64,000 nt of DNA from Diaporthe sp. PMI_573. Its lineage: Eukaryota; Ascomycota; Sordariomycetes; Diaporthales; Diaporthaceae. A program made the translations under genes and the position numbers. Location: the NCBI GenBank assembly GCA_021399435.1, contig JAJTUP010000043.1, positions 527,827 to 591,826 of the forward strand, written 5' to 3'. How positions within the stretch are numbered: position 1 is the first letter of the stretch; each line of letters opens with the position of its first letter. The notes beneath the pieces are model-generated. The model saw only the letters and a list, made by a program, of their open reading frames with translations, was not told the origin of the DNA and did no database searches. Below are positions 43,214 through 55,540 of this stretch, one piece after another.

Positions 43214-46200
43214 AACTGTGCGTATTTTATCATGGCTTTTGAGTCGAGGAACTGAAGCTAGCTCAAGAAAGATTTGGCATTTACAGATATGGAGGCGAAT
43301 TGTAGTGCTGGTATTCGAATACTTGTGTGTAGCTGGTGGAAACTCTGACACTAGTTAGTGCTTTTATAACATTGCTTCTCTTGAGTTTTGCGTAGACTTC
43401 ACAACGTACGAAATTCCTTTTTCTACTATGGGGTCGAGATCGAAAACACTTGCAAGATATAGTGTCCTCCTTTGCAAGAGCACATGCATCATTAATTTCA
43501 CGATATTGTCGTGAGCTGTGCAATGTTGCCATTGGGTCCTGCCTGTTACCCTTGCGCATTCACTGACCTGGCTGAACCTACGGCTGCTTGTCTACCCACC
43601 TGTGTCTGATTCAAGAATGTGATACGTTATATGGTAGTCCTTCCACTCTCTTCCTTGTGTCATTGCGGCCGTGAGACCCGTGAGGGCGGCGACTCGTTTG
43701 GGCCAGTATTCCACTTAGCCTTCTAAAAATGAATGGAAACACTGTCAGTACCCTTTTACCTCTCATGTGTCGTGGGGTGAAGTTATTCGGATAGCAAGAT
43801 GGTCGCCAGCCGTGCCGCAGCTTTGCTTTGCGGCACGTTGTAGTCTATTAGTGTCAGGTATCCACGGTGGGTTCGTGGCTGGGGCAGAAAACCGGAAGCG
43901 GGTTAGAAACCAACCAGCCCCAGCAGTCTGAATGAGCAAGCAATCATATATACTCAAGCATGCTAACTTCTCTACCATCTGCGGACAAACGCGCTCGATC
44001 TTTCTGCTCAGCATTAACTTCAATCAGCCTAGCCTTCCGCTCATCGTTCGTCTTTCTCACTGTCTCCTTCATACCCAATCAGCATGCCGGCAGAGCCGGT
44101 CGACCATAACAAAACCCAGCCGGCTCCTGAGATGGATCTAGCCCGGTTCACTCAATACCTCGTTCAGAGATCTAGCTGACCGCGAGCAATGGATGTGGTG
44201 TTCTGGTCGCCCTTTGAGGACCCTGATAAGCCAAGTCTTCTATATCTTCCTACCTTTAATACTATGATTTATCCACACCAAGTTACTAGAATAGAACTGC
44301 TAAAACCTTGGAGCCAGGACTTGATCGGCACATGTGTCCGAACAAACTTGCCTCCCTCGGAACTTCTCACATTAGGACACCTTCCACCTGAAATCATAGT
44401 GGATGCACTTGGGGTTATCTTTATCATACAGTTTGTTGCTGTCCCAGTTACTCAGGCGGAGAAGGGGTAATGCACAATCGCCACTTGGTTGGTCGGCATG
44501 TTTGGCAACGGTGGCTAACCTGGCGTTTACGTCAGACTGTTCCGCGGCTGGGCTGACTCTGGGACTATCGGACGTCAGAAGTCCAGGGATGCTGTAATTC
44601 ACGGCTACATCGGCGTCTAGCCAGTCGAAGCGGAGGCCTTCCATGGTGAAACCGTACAGTACACCTTCCGAGAGGATAAAATTGACGGGACTTAAAGCTG
44701 AGACAGAATTGCGACAATGCTTGTGTTTCGTCGCTGGCTCGGCCACCTGGTTTCCCAGGTCTTCTATGGGCTTCTCCGGGCTTCTATTGGCCCTCCTGTA
44801 CCTTAAGCATGCACTTTGAGCTGAATGAGCTTTGCTAAAAGTACTGCTCAAATACCGTTCGCCAAGAAGCATTTTCAAGTCGTTGGCTGCAAGTGGAGGT
44901 CATATGACCAGTTCGATAGATCGGCAGCCTGTCCAACACGGCGGCTATCCTCTCAAAAGCACCCACTCATCATCAATATAGACAGTACAAGCGCTGCGCA
45001 CATAATGCCCTAGCGTTTATCCGCTGTTCCCCCATTGCTGATTGGGCCGATTCTATGGAGGTACTAGCAGGGCAAGGGGACAGAGCCCGGTTATCCCTTC
45101 TACCTCCACTCTGACCAATCAGACTACAAGAAGGCTACTGGTGCTGGCCATCTCGCAGCTTCAGCCTCAAACGTTTCGTTGATTTTGGTGTCCTACCGAA
45201 AACACTGTTGATGTAGAGGGGTTGGATAGGCTTACATCTGCGTCCTCCTTATCATTGGACCAAATGCGTTGAGGCAAATTTTTCCCGAACTCTAGACATT
45301 GCAAAATCCATTTCCGCAATCCAGTAAGCTGTGAAAAGCGCCAAATTGAACTTAAACCCCAGAACCATTCAATTTCTTCCCTTCGAAAATACAGCAGAAG
45401 GAAAACTCACTCCCAGAGCCGCACTTTCCGCTGCTCAGTTGGATGCGGTACAGTACTATGCCTGGCTGGTTCGGAGGTGGCTCCTTTCGGAGTGTGATTT
45501 AAGAACCCAAGAACACTGGACAAGATCCCTTGCCGTACCCACAGCATTATACTGAGGCGGCAGAGAGAGCGCTTTTGGTTCTTTGCAACGATCTCGTGCA
45601 ATCTTGCTCTTCTTGCCGGAAGCCAGGCGCATGGTAATCTATAGGAGCCATCACGCCCGTGGCCTGAAGGCAGGACAATGTGGCTGGCATGTATACCTCC
45701 GCTTCCGCTTATGGCAAACTTAAACGAGGGACCTGCTGCTTAGTGATTGATCATTCTACGCTCATCCTTCCTAACTTTGAAACAGGGCTGCAATTTATCT
45801 AGGCTTAGACTTGTATTGCGACGAGGCATGCTTATATAGGTAACTACACCCCATCCCCTCCCCCAACAAGATGCACACACAAGTATCTTTCTTTCCTGCG
45901 ATTCCAGTATCAAGCGTCTGCAATATTCTCTGGCACTGTGTTATATGGGAACTTCCAGAATAGTCTTGCCTACAATCGATTCGAGCCAGGTGTATTGTGT
46001 ACTTGGGGAAGTTCCTAGTCGAGGCAGCCCACAAACCTTCGAGGTTGCTTCCGGTGGAGAAGTACCGGACCCTGCCGGCGAACGCCAACTTATGAAATTC
46101 CATCATCTTATCGCTCTTGTACACTCAACCATGAGTTTTATATTAACGAAAGACCACAGCACAGGCTTCGCTGTTAAGTCAGCCAACCAGGACTAGATGA

Positions 46201-46751
46201 ATAGATTGTCACTTGGGAGGAAAGACATGCACATAGACATGTCAGGCAGCCGACATGGCCTGTGCTCAGGCCAAGTCGTCAGGCGACGACGGCACGGCTG
46301 TGTGTGAAATTGTCTGACAAGCCTGCAACCATAGAGCAGGCCTTAAATGAAGGTTAAGCCAAGGCTTACAGCCCTGCTGGTGGGAAAACCAGGGCACAAA
46401 ACTCTGCCTTGGCGAAAACTTGGAGGTAACACAACATCAATAGTTTGAATATTAGGAAACATCTTTGCAGGTCCTCGTCCCATTATCCTGCAAGGCGACA
46501 CCATTCCGGCAGGAGAACTTTGCGGGCTAGAGGATGCTAAAAGAACTTCCGAAGCGCCTGGAACTGAATAGCAATGGGCAAACAATGGCAGCGAAAAGTT
46601 ACGGACATTTCCCGAGTTTGTCACCACGCTTTTCTAAGAGAAGCCGACACCTACCTGAAAGTTATAATCATCGGAACTCCCAAGCAGCCTATCGAGATCG
46701 GAAAATAAACTTAATACCTCTGTGACGTCCTTTATATAGATGCATTCCTTC
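43214..46751. other. Gene-poor stretch with minor relics
   Basis: No supported gene. Two weak traces: an ATG at 44083 preceded by a C/T-rich leader opens a 33-codon frame (M-P-A-E-P-V-D-H) that stops, perhaps the start of a truncated gene. On the minus strand at 44372-44470, W-D-S-N-K-L-Y-D-K-D and C-I-H-Y-D-F-R-W-K-V-S recall a repeated fungal protein family of unknown function. Other frames show nothing. Confidence 0.35.
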
Positions 46752-47198
46752 AGCCGTAGCTTGTTGTTCTTATTATGTACTGAGTCTGTGGAGTATGTCT
46801 TGTTTTTTATGTCCTTGGTTTTCTTTGGCGTAACTCCTCTGAAGCATAGAAGAAGAATCTGGAAAAGGTAAATTTGCCTTCCCTTGATCCTTCTTTCCAG
46901 TGATTACTGTGTGCGAACTATGGAGCAGTAGTTTTCCGAAATACTCCACACGGTGGTTCTTCCAGTCGTCTACGCCACTAACCAGCTCTTCGGACGCATC
47001 ATCAAGAAGGATTCGGTGTACGGCCTCGTTCGCTTCTCTTGAAATGTGTTCTGCTTCCTTAATACCGACCGCCAAGTCTTTTTTGATTATCTCGTCGTCG
47101 CTGTGCTTGTCAAGTCCTTTAAAACACCTTAGCAGGGAGCTCCGCAGATAGGAGGACCGGATGAGATACAAACTTTGAGTAAAAGAACGCCATATCAA
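46752..47198 (-). pseudogene. Cdc24-type RhoGEF fragment (DH end to PH start)
   Basis: A minus-strand frame matches the end of a Dbl-homology domain and the linker to the PH domain of Cdc24-like exchange factors: K-G-L-D-K-H-S-D-D-E, A-E-H-I-S-R-E-A-N-E-A-V, V-D-D-W-K-N-H-R-V-E-Y-F-G-K-L-L-L-H, then V-I-T-G-K. The expected continuation (Y-L-F-Q-I-L-L-L-C-F-R-G-V-T-P-K-K-T) is present but in another frame, and the preceding P-V-L-L segment is also shifted. Cdc24 activates Cdc42 for polarised growth and is essential as a single copy, so this is a broken extra fragment. Confidence 0.75.
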
Positions 47199-47377
47199 GA
47201 CTTCTCACCAAACTGAAAGGGGTTTGATTTCTTGCGTTCGATACTAGAAGGTACCGACCTATTTGAATGAGGCAGGGTTTGATAATGCAGACTAGATAGC
47301 GTGAGTGAAGTTCCGGATTAGGTCATACTTTACATCCACGATCCTGCTGTAATCCATGCGGAAGCAATTTCTGTGGG

Positions 47378-49756
47378 TTGGAGAGTCGAGCTTTCAGAAA
47401 GGACAAGCCAGTATTCTGTCGCACGCTTTGTTGGGACTTTGTCTCGGTCGTGACATCCGACGCACAGCTCAAGAAAAGAAGACGTCAACGTCTCGAGCCA
47501 CGTGCATGGATTGGTTACCTTGTTGGATACCGATCATCGAACATCTACCGGATATGGGTTCCCTCTACCGGAAAGATTGTCAATACAAGAGACGTGATCT
47601 TTAATGAGCACGAAGTGTTTGATGGGAATTGGGAAGGCTTCAAAGATGAGCTTCTCACCACAGACATTGATCGTCTTGCAGAGTGGACAAGAAAATACGC
47701 CCTCCCAGACAATGACACAATATCGGAACCGGAATGAGAAGATCTGATTGAAGAAAGCTCCCCGGCAGAAGATTCCGAACACGACCGCGAATTTGGGGGA
47801 CTTGATGCCGATAGCGTCCAGGAGGCAGACGTAGAGACTGCAGAGGATGATCGCTCCGAGGCGGACCGAGAAAACGGCCCCTACACAGAAGCCAAATTCA
47901 CCCTGCTACCTACTCCTCCTCGATCGCCGCCATCAGCCCTGCTCGCACACACAATTCAAACCCAGTCTGACGAAGAAATGCCGTCTACTGAAGAAAATCA
48001 AAAGACAAGCCCGTGGCAGGCCGCATTCATCGCTGGCACAAAATCTGCCCGGATGGCCAAGTCAGAGGGAAAATACCTGACGAAGGCACAAATTGAAAGA
48101 CGCTTGCGTCAGGGGGTGAAGTTGAAAAGAAACAACCTCCCCGAACCGCCAAGATGGCACAATGACCTGGATAATCATCCACTTGGACCAATATTCAGAC
48201 AAGCAGAAGCTGACCATTTGCAGAGTCACATTGAAATGAAGTCATGGACCGAAATCCTCAAGAGGGACCGCCGCGCAGCAGGAAAACAAATCCTAGACTG
48301 CATGTGGGTGTATGTCTACAAATTCAACAAGCATGGCGTTCTTCAGAAATGCAAAGCAAGACTCGTGGTCCGCGGAGATCAACAAGCGCGAGGGCAAACA
48401 CAAGAAACCTACGCAGCAACTCTCGCGGGACGGTCATTCCGAACACTGACCGCCATTGCCAACAAATTTGATCTCGAGCTGATCCAATACGACGTTGTCA
48501 ATGCGTTCGTGCACGCTCCTATCGATCAAGATATCTTCATGAGAATGCCTCGAGGATACGAGAAGAAGGGCATAATCTTGATGTTGAACAAAGCACTCTA
48601 TGGGCTGCGGATTTCACCACTACTCTGGCAAAAGGAATTCACAAAGACACTTGCCCAATGTGGATACAAACAAGTCCCACATGAACCCTGCTGCTACACC
48701 AAGAACGGCATCCTGGTCTTCTTCTACGTAGACGATATTATCGTTGCGTATAGAAAGAACCGACAAGATCAAGTCGATGAACTGGCCCACCAGCTCCAAG
48801 AGAAGTATAAAATCAGTGGAGGGGACCCGATTCAATGGTTCCTGGGCATGGAGATCCTCAGAGATCGTCCAAACAGACGGATCTGGCTGGCTCAGACCGC
48901 ATACATTGAGAAGATTGCCAAACTGGCTAACAAGAAAAATCTCTCCCACACAGTCCCCATGACAGCCGAAGAGCTGATGCCTCGAATCGACGCCGCCACA
49001 GAAGCTGAAGTCCAGACCTACCAACGAAAGATCGGATCACTTCTATTCGCTGCCATTTCCACTCGACCAGACATTGCATTCGCTACATCAAGACTTGCAA
49101 GATTCCTAACCAATCCGAGCCGAAAACACCAAGATGCTGCCGACCGCGTGCTACTCTACCTCGAACGCACCAAACACCTTGCTCTTTGCTTCAAGGACAC
49201 CGAAGAGTTGGTTGTCGCAAGCGATGCTTCATTCGCAGACAACACACTCGATCGGAAAAGTTCCCAGGCATTCGCAATGAAACTGTTTGGAGGCCTAATT
49301 GGATGGAGAGCAAACAAGCAAGACACGGTCACTACATCAACAACGGAGGCCGAGCTTCTAGCTCTTGCTCAAGCAGCAAAAGAAACACTATTTGTGAGCC
49401 GGCTCCTCACAGAACTTTCAGTGGACCTGGACAACAAGCGAATCAAGATCGAATGTGACAACACACAAACAATCAAACTGGTCAACTCAGAAGTCACAAC
49501 ACTCAAGACCAAATTACGACATGTGGATATACACAATCACTGGCTACGGCAGGAAACTCAACGAGGAACAATCCAGGTGGAATACACACCTTCAGCAGAA
49601 ATGATGGCAGATGGGTTGACAAAGGCATTACCGGCTGGAAAGTGGAAAGGATTCCTCCACCAGTTGGGCCTAAAAGATGTGAAAACAAGACATGGAGAGA
49701 CAACGCTACGGGAAGACCCCATAAATAACAGACTGAAAGCAGTTGAAGGGGAGTAA
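47378..49756 (+). mobile_element. Ty1/copia retrotransposon, 5'-truncated, one nonsense codon
   Basis: One frame from about 47440 to 49756 interrupted only by a TGA at 47735-47737. In order: the end of the integrase (L-E-P-R-A-W-I-G-Y-L-V-G-Y, then I-Y-R-I-W-V-P and T-R-D-V-I-F-N-E), an acidic linker, reverse transcriptase with the Y-V-D-D catalytic motif (about 48727), and RNase H (S-D-A-S-F-A-D, T-S-T-T-E-A-E, E-C-D-N-T). Gag, protease and the integrase core are missing at the 5' side. A polypurine stretch (CTGAGGGGG) follows near 49790, probably the start of a 3' LTR. The TGA probably derives from CGA. Confidence 0.88.
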
Positions 49757-50052
49757 AACGCAGACTCCCAGTGCCTGCGAGTCTGAGGGGGTGGATGGAT
49801 TTATTTATTTCGCCCGGGGGGACACACCCCAGAGGGCCTTTGCGCTAAGCTATTTTCGTTTCGTACGGTTCTTCCATAATCACCCGAAGCCCCACAATTT
49901 CACTCCACTGACTGGTCCAATCTGATGTATATGCAGTGACAGGCCTGCTTGAAGGCCAATTTCTCCAAGTGTTCAGCATCCTATCCTCAGCAGCTGAAGC
50001 ACGGTCTGCCAAAATGAGACTGTATGATGTTAGTAGGATTCAATCTGAATAG
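49757..50052. other. Probable copia 3' end / LTR remnant
   Basis: After the polypurine tract near 49790 the sequence begins TGGATGG and may be LTR. No second LTR is available to define it. The LINE 3' end starts at about 50040. Confidence 0.35.
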
Positions 50053-53000
50053 TTAGTGTGCCTGAGGCTTCTGGTCCATGTCAAGCCTCCCCGTTGCAAT
50101 GGCAAATTTGATCGTCGCCCGTACTGCCCGCATGTCTGGTGTCCATTTGTCACCGTCAGACGCCGCCTTTCCCCCCAGGAAGTATGATAGGTTTCCCATC
50201 TTTGCCTGTGAGCATCGCAACATGCCTTCCCGTTGCGCGGTCCATTTTGCACAGCGGAATAGGAAGTGTTCCACTGTCTCTGATGCTAGCCCGCATTCGC
50301 AAGTGTCCGATTCCACCGTTCCTATCTTGCATAGAAAGCTGTTAAGTCTCACCATTCCGGTGCGGAGCTGTGATAGTACGTCTGCTTCCTTCCTCTTCAG
50401 CGGGTCATATAGAGTACGGGTATGCTTGCCTGGCAGTGCCGTATCTATCTGCTTCGAGCATTTCCCGACTCTTTCTGGTAGTGTTCTTGTTTGCCGCTGC
50501 TTGGTTATCGCTAGTCTTATCCTTGTGGATCTTGCTAGATGTGGTGGCACATCTGGTCTGCATTCTCCTTCTGTGGCCTTCCGCGCTGCTGCTTTGGCTT
50601 TTGGTCCCAGCGCAAAATCCTCTTCTCCTGCTGGAACCCACAACATCCGGAGAGAGTGGCCCTCGTCTTCGAGACGCTTCATATGGTCGTATATTTGCCG
50701 TATGATCTGTTGGCCGGATTGTTGTCGTGGCCGCCGTATGGCTTCTAGTGCGGAGCGGCTGCTCGTCATGACAGTCACATCCCGCCAGCAGAGTCCAGAC
50801 GGCATACATCTCAATACCATCTCTATAGCTCCCAACTCGGCGATGTATAGGTTCAGCTCCTCCGTCAACCCGAGAGTGATGGAGTAGCTGGCCACTACCT
50901 CGTCATCTTTGTTGATCGCCGTATCTCGTACGACACCTCCCATGCCTACCATGCCCCTTCTCTGCGAGGAGCAGGTGGCAATAACTATGCCATTCACCCT
51001 CTTTGCTTCTTCCACCGCTCTCTCCCGGTCAGGGTCGCACGACACCGGGATACGGTTCCTCCATGGCGGTAACGCGTACTCCCGAATGATCTCCATTCGT
51101 TCAGTGGCTGTTTCCCCTTGTACTTGAGCAATCCTCTGCATCGGCGATACGAATCGGCGACACACTTTCACTTTCAGTGTCGCCAACGGGTGTGTCCTGG
51201 GAAGGGTCCGGAGGTTGATCCAAAACCTTGTTGCCGCTTGCGCATGCCGTTCTTGCACCGGTTGGATGCTAGCTTCGGCCTCTGCCACCGCCGTTGCGAC
51301 GGTCCGGAAAGCCCCCGTGATCGCCTGTGCTCCGACCATCTGTGCCTTGTCCAGCCAAGCAGCTTCTCTAATGCCACATGAGTGCGCCCACACGCTGGAC
51401 GCATAGTCCATGGTGGGAGCTACTGTTGCTACGAACAGTTGTCTCGCAGTCCGCGGTGACAGCATCTTCAGTCTTCTCAGACACATAGCAGCCGAGAGCC
51501 CCTTTGCGGCGGCTCTAGCTATGTGTTCCTTGTACCGCAGTTTCGCGTCCATGACCACTCCCAGGATCTTGGCGCTCGCCTTGGGCTTGACTACTTTTCC
51601 TTTGATCATGAACGCTTTGTCGCTGGTACGCGCGGCGTTTCGCGTGAAATGCACGATGGTCGTCTTGTCTCCGTTGAACGTCGCACCGCTCCGTCTTTCC
51701 CAGCCCAGTGCTTCGTCTATAATTGATTGGATGCCGGCTCGATTCTCCTCCGCTGTTGGTCCCACCACCCAGGCTGAGTAGTCGTCCACGAATGCCATCG
51801 AACCACCTCTTGCGTTGATTCTTCTCTGCACCAAATCTGCATTGAAGAACAGGAACAACACCGGCGACAGTGGTGATCCTTGCGGGAGACCTGCCTGTGG
51901 CAACTCCCGTAGCTGTGACTTGTACCCATTTACCACCACGGTGGCCATGCGTCCAGAGCAGAAGGCGTCAATCCATCTCACCAGTCCACCAGGTATGCCT
52001 CTCGCCTTCAGCCTCTCCAGTAGTCGTTCTTTGAACACTCCGTTGTAAGCACCCTTGACGTCGAAACTGATCAGACTGAGCACCCTGCCGGCCCTCCATG
52101 CCTTGTAGATCTGCTCCTGCAGCAGTATCAGTGCTTGTTCGGCTGACCTTCGCTTCCTTGCCCCGAAGTGGTTTGCAGGCAGCAGTCCATAGCTTTCCAC
52201 TACATAGGATACCCGCTCTGCAACGGCTGCCTCGAGTATCTTGCCCAGTGTTGACAGCAGGGATATCGGTCTCCATGCCTTGGCCACTGTGTAGTCTCCC
52301 TTGTCTGCTTTCTTTAGCGGGATGATCTTCGCACTCCTCCACTGGTGGGGTACCACACCGTCCCTGAGGGAAGTGTCGAAAAGGTGCAAGACACGGTATC
52401 TAACCACTGGCCAAAGCTGTTTCCACACCATTGCTGGCAGACCATCCTCTCCAGGTGCTTTCCAAGGTTTCGCTGCTAGCACTTTTTCTTCAACTTCCTC
52501 CATGGTGAGGTCTGGCATGTGCACTTCCGTCCGTTGCGGTCGCTCGCCTTCATCGTCAATCTTAGCCGGCAACGGGGGGAAGAACGTGCTGAGCAGCTCC
52601 TCTGCCTGCTCCACCGTATCTTCCGTGGTGGAACCGTCTTCCCTCTTCAAAGGGGGCACCCTGTCGTCCATAACACCTGTTTCTGGTTTTAAGTACTTGG
52701 CCGCCTTCCATATGTTGACATCTTCTGCCAGGAAGTCGTCCCAGTGCAGTTTTTTCTGTTTCCGGATGGCATCATGGTACTCCTTGGATGCTTCCTTGGC
52801 CCGTCTTTCCAGGTCGGGCCTCACTTGGCCTGCTCGCCGCTGTGCCCTGGCCTGATTTCGCCAGAATGTGTACACCCGCCGAAGTCCTGTCAAATCCTTC
52901 GTCCACCAGCGCTTCGCGTACGGTACTGGTTGTGCTCGGGGTGTCAGATCGTGGATCGCCTCGAGGACGACCCTCATTAACTGGTCTGTCTGCTCCTGCA

Positions 53001-53676
53001 CACCGACAGTCCAGGGAAGCTCTCGGAGATTTTTCTTCACCCTGGTTCTGATTGTTGTCCATGGTGCGTTCTTGAACGACAGTCTTTCCGTGACAATCCG
53101 ATCAGGCATCGCGAGATCGAACGTCGTTTGGATCGCCCGGTGGTCCGATCCGTGTTCTGTCGGGTGTATGGAGCACGTCACCATTTCGTCTGCCAGTTTT
53201 GCCGTCGCCAGCATCAGGTCGATTGTGCTTTCCTTGTCGGGGCCTTGCCATGTCTTTGTGCCTCTCGGGAGGAGGCTGCATAGGCCGTGCTCGTTCATGA
53301 CGTCGATAATCGGTTCGGCCTCGCCTTGCCTTGCCAAGGCCACGTCGTCTCCTCCCCATAGCCGGTCGTGCTGATTAAAATCTCCGGCCAGAATGACGTC
53401 CACCGCCATCCCTGACCTGCTCCTGAGGTCGAGGATCACCTGGTGCAGGGTATGGCATGTATTTCGAAGAGCCTGGGGCTTGCGCCCCGGCACATACACT
53501 GACACAACCAACATTATTCGGTCCGGAAGTCGTATGGCTGCTGCTGTCAAGTCCGAGGACTGTATTGGTACTTGGTCGGCCCCCAAGTCCCTATTCACCC
53601 ACAACATGCTCCGGATCGGCCATCTGCCATCTCTCCAAATCGTAGGGACCATTTTAATCCATCTGGGATGCCCCAT
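50053..53676 (-). CDS. LINE ORF2: endonuclease / reverse transcriptase / RNase H-like
   Basis: 1207 residues from the ATG at 53676. An APE-type endonuclease domain (A-G-D-F-N-Q-H-D and G-S-D-H-R-A-I) lacks its first part; the true start should be upstream, where frames are broken. The reverse transcriptase has W-R-P-I-S-L-L-S-T-L, F-D-V-K-G-A-Y-N, L-P-Q-G-S-P-L-S-P-V-L and the catalytic F-V-D-D. The RNase H region keeps its Glu (Y-I-A-E-L-G-A-I-E) but the usual D-S core is S-S (T-S-S-R-S-A-L), and the last Asp is unclear, so that activity is doubtful. It ends with a C-x-C-x8-H-x4-C motif typical of Tad1 elements. The long open frame contrasts with the decayed ORF1. Confidence 0.9.
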   Translation of the reverse strand: MGHPRWIKMVPTIWRDGRWPIRSMLWVNRDLGADQVPIQSSDLTAAAIRLPDRIMLVVSVYVPGRKPQALRNTCHTLHQVILDLRSRSGMAVDVILAGDFNQHDRLWGGDDVALARQGEAEPIIDVMNEHGLCSLLPRGTKTWQGPDKESTIDLMLATAKLADEMVTCSIHPTEHGSDHRAIQTTFDLAMPDRIVTERLSFKNAPWTTIRTRVKKNLRELPWTVGVQEQTDQLMRVVLEAIHDLTPRAQPVPYAKRWWTKDLTGLRRVYTFWRNQARAQRRAGQVRPDLERRAKEASKEYHDAIRKQKKLHWDDFLAEDVNIWKAAKYLKPETGVMDDRVPPLKREDGSTTEDTVEQAEELLSTFFPPLPAKIDDEGERPQRTEVHMPDLTMEEVEEKVLAAKPWKAPGEDGLPAMVWKQLWPVVRYRVLHLFDTSLRDGVVPHQWRSAKIIPLKKADKGDYTVAKAWRPISLLSTLGKILEAAVAERVSYVVESYGLLPANHFGARKRRSAEQALILLQEQIYKAWRAGRVLSLISFDVKGAYNGVFKERLLERLKARGIPGGLVRWIDAFCSGRMATVVVNGYKSQLRELPQAGLPQGSPLSPVLFLFFNADLVQRRINARGGSMAFVDDYSAWVVGPTAEENRAGIQSIIDEALGWERRSGATFNGDKTTIVHFTRNAARTSDKAFMIKGKVVKPKASAKILGVVMDAKLRYKEHIARAAAKGLSAAMCLRRLKMLSPRTARQLFVATVAPTMDYASSVWAHSCGIREAAWLDKAQMVGAQAITGAFRTVATAVAEAEASIQPVQERHAQAATRFWINLRTLPRTHPLATLKVKVCRRFVSPMQRIAQVQGETATERMEIIREYALPPWRNRIPVSCDPDRERAVEEAKRVNGIVIATCSSQRRGMVGMGGVVRDTAINKDDEVVASYSITLGLTEELNLYIAELGAIEMVLRCMPSGLCWRDVTVMTSSRSALEAIRRPRQQSGQQIIRQIYDHMKRLEDEGHSLRMLWVPAGEEDFALGPKAKAAARKATEGECRPDVPPHLARSTRIRLAITKQRQTRTLPERVGKCSKQIDTALPGKHTRTLYDPLKRKEADVLSQLRTGMVRLNSFLCKIGTVESDTCECGLASETVEHFLFRCAKWTAQREGMLRCSQAKMGNLSYFLGGKAASDGDKWTPDMRAVRATIKFAIATGRLDMDQKPQAH

Positions 53677-53783
53677 AGGGACTGTTATAGTTCCGTCACC
53701 TCCATGCTGTGTTCTGACTGCACACGCAAATCATGTCGCGTATCTTCCATGCCGTGTGGTCCTGTTTTACTTCTTGGACTGGC

Positions 53784-55043
53784 TCATCGAGTGGGAGGGT
53801 TTAGGGCCTGCGATGAACTCTGCGTCCCCAGTGTATTCTTCGTCTGGCACACGATGATGTGCGTCTTCGGGCGCCGCACTACCCGTCTTGTGACAGCCTT
53901 GTGGCCGAGCCTGGCGTTGCAGCATTGTATCGGTCCAGCTCTCCGCTCGAACACGCTAGTGTACGCCGATTCACCCGCTGCAAGGAAGTAGCGTTCTTGT
54001 AGGAGTCTCCTGGCATCGCTGTTCTTGGTGAGGTATACCACCATGGATCCATATGCTTTCGCGTTGTCCTTTCGACTCAACCAGGCCATCTTGGCAATTT
54101 GAACTTCATTCTCTTGGCCCAAAGCGTCCATCGCTCCAGGAAGGACCTTGCCTTCCTGGTCGAGAACGGCAGCACGGTTGATATTGTCAACTTTGACTGG
54201 GTACAGTTGGTCTCGGAGCACTCTTGCACCTGGAGCCTTCTTGGCCTCGATGATCGCCTTGATCCTCTTCAGTTCTTCCTCGTTCCTACCAATCACCCTC
54301 AGGCGGTTGGTATTCCGTCCAGTCTTTGGTGACTGCAACACATCGCCAACTCGGCTGGTCGCTGGACATTCGCATTTCCTGTTCAACGGTTTTGCGAATC
54401 ATTGCCGGTGTAGCGTCTCCAATGTGATCCTCGGGCACCCTGGATGTGTCCACTGTGCAGAACACCGGCTTTGGAGTCGCCGATCGGGCCGTAGATGGAG
54501 ATTGGATGGGAGTACTAACGGGTGTCATTCTGGCCGCGTCTGCATATGTCCGGCCCGGCGATCGTGGTGCCTGAGCCTTACTCAGTGTATCAGCTGTAGT
54601 CGGGTCTGCTCCAGCTTGTCGCAAACCTGGGTAAGCTGCTGTCGGACTTGCGATAATTCTTGTGCCATCTGGGCCGTAGTCCTAGTAACTTCCTCAGCCA
54701 TGCGGTCCCTAAGCTTAGCAAACTCGAGCTGAAATTCCGCCTTCATCGATTCCATTCTCTTATTGAAATCTTGTTCCAGGAGTCGTTTTAGGCTCTGGGC
54801 AACCTCGCTCATGCTACCAGCTGCCTTAGGCGCGGCCCGTTTCTTAGCTCGGGTATGACTCGGAGTTCCCTCACTGCTCTCCTCTTCCTGCCATTCCATA
54901 GCACCTTTTTGCTGCTTGGATTCCAACGCCCTCGTCGTTCTGGTCCTTTTACGCAGGGGACGATGACATCCCCCGCCCGGAACATCCTGTTCGCCTTCCA
55001 TGACGACAATGACGTCTGATGCGGGGTTCGCAACACCAGACAT
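53784..55043 (-). pseudogene. LINE ORF1, frameshifted
   Basis: Three overlapping minus-strand frames (54582-55043, 54286-54624, 53784-54386) together make one ORF1: a basic N-terminus, a coiled coil (Q-M-A-Q-E-L-S-Q-V-R-Q-Q-L), a Pro/Ser linker, an R-V-I-G-R-N-E-E-E-L core and a degenerate knuckle (I-Q-C-C-N-A-R-L-G-H-K-A) in which later Cys residues are lost. At least two frameshifts separate the parts. ORF1 normally binds element RNA. Confidence 0.8.
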
Positions 55044-55540
55044 CCACCAGTGGCCAGAATCTCCGCCAAGCGGCCACCAGGTATTTCAAAGGTTGTAAAG
55101 AAGATAAAATATTTAGATTCGAGATCCGAAACCAATTTTCTGAGGGGGGCTGGTTTTCGTCCGAGTCTCTACCCCACCCGTTGGGGGGCTGGTTTTGTCA
55201 TGACGGACATATTGATGCCTCAGGCACACACCTCTTGCTACCCGTCACATCTGACAGATGAAGTCGAAGCATCACTACGAAAGGTAATTTACAGCGCTGA
55301 TCTCAGCTGGGCGACCACCCGTAGCTCGCTCACGCCTCCGTGCTTCGCCAAACAGACGCAACAGCACCTCCGCAGGCACGCCGACCATTCTGCGGCTGGT
55401 AACGCGCACAATAGGGTTAGCCATTAAGGGAGAGCACAGCAAGACAGGCAAATATCATATCGAAGAAAAACACGCGTCGAAAAATTCGATAGGAACAGGG
55501 CTACTACTTACATGATCACTTGGGGGCGGCCCCCAAAAAT
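55044..55540. other. No supported gene
   Basis: Probably includes the 5' UTR of the LINE. Only motif-free frames are present. Confidence 0.4.

Larger units (their letters stand above)
50053..55043 (-). mobile_element. Tad1-like LINE (non-LTR retrotransposon)
   Basis: Minus-strand element with a decayed ORF1 (53784-55043) and an almost complete ORF2 (50053-53676). The order coiled-coil/zinc-knuckle ORF1, then endonuclease, reverse transcriptase, RNase H and a terminal Cys/His motif, is that of fungal Tad1-clade elements. I see no poly(A) tail or target duplication. A related ORF1 fragment occurs at 56892-57070. Confidence 0.9.
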
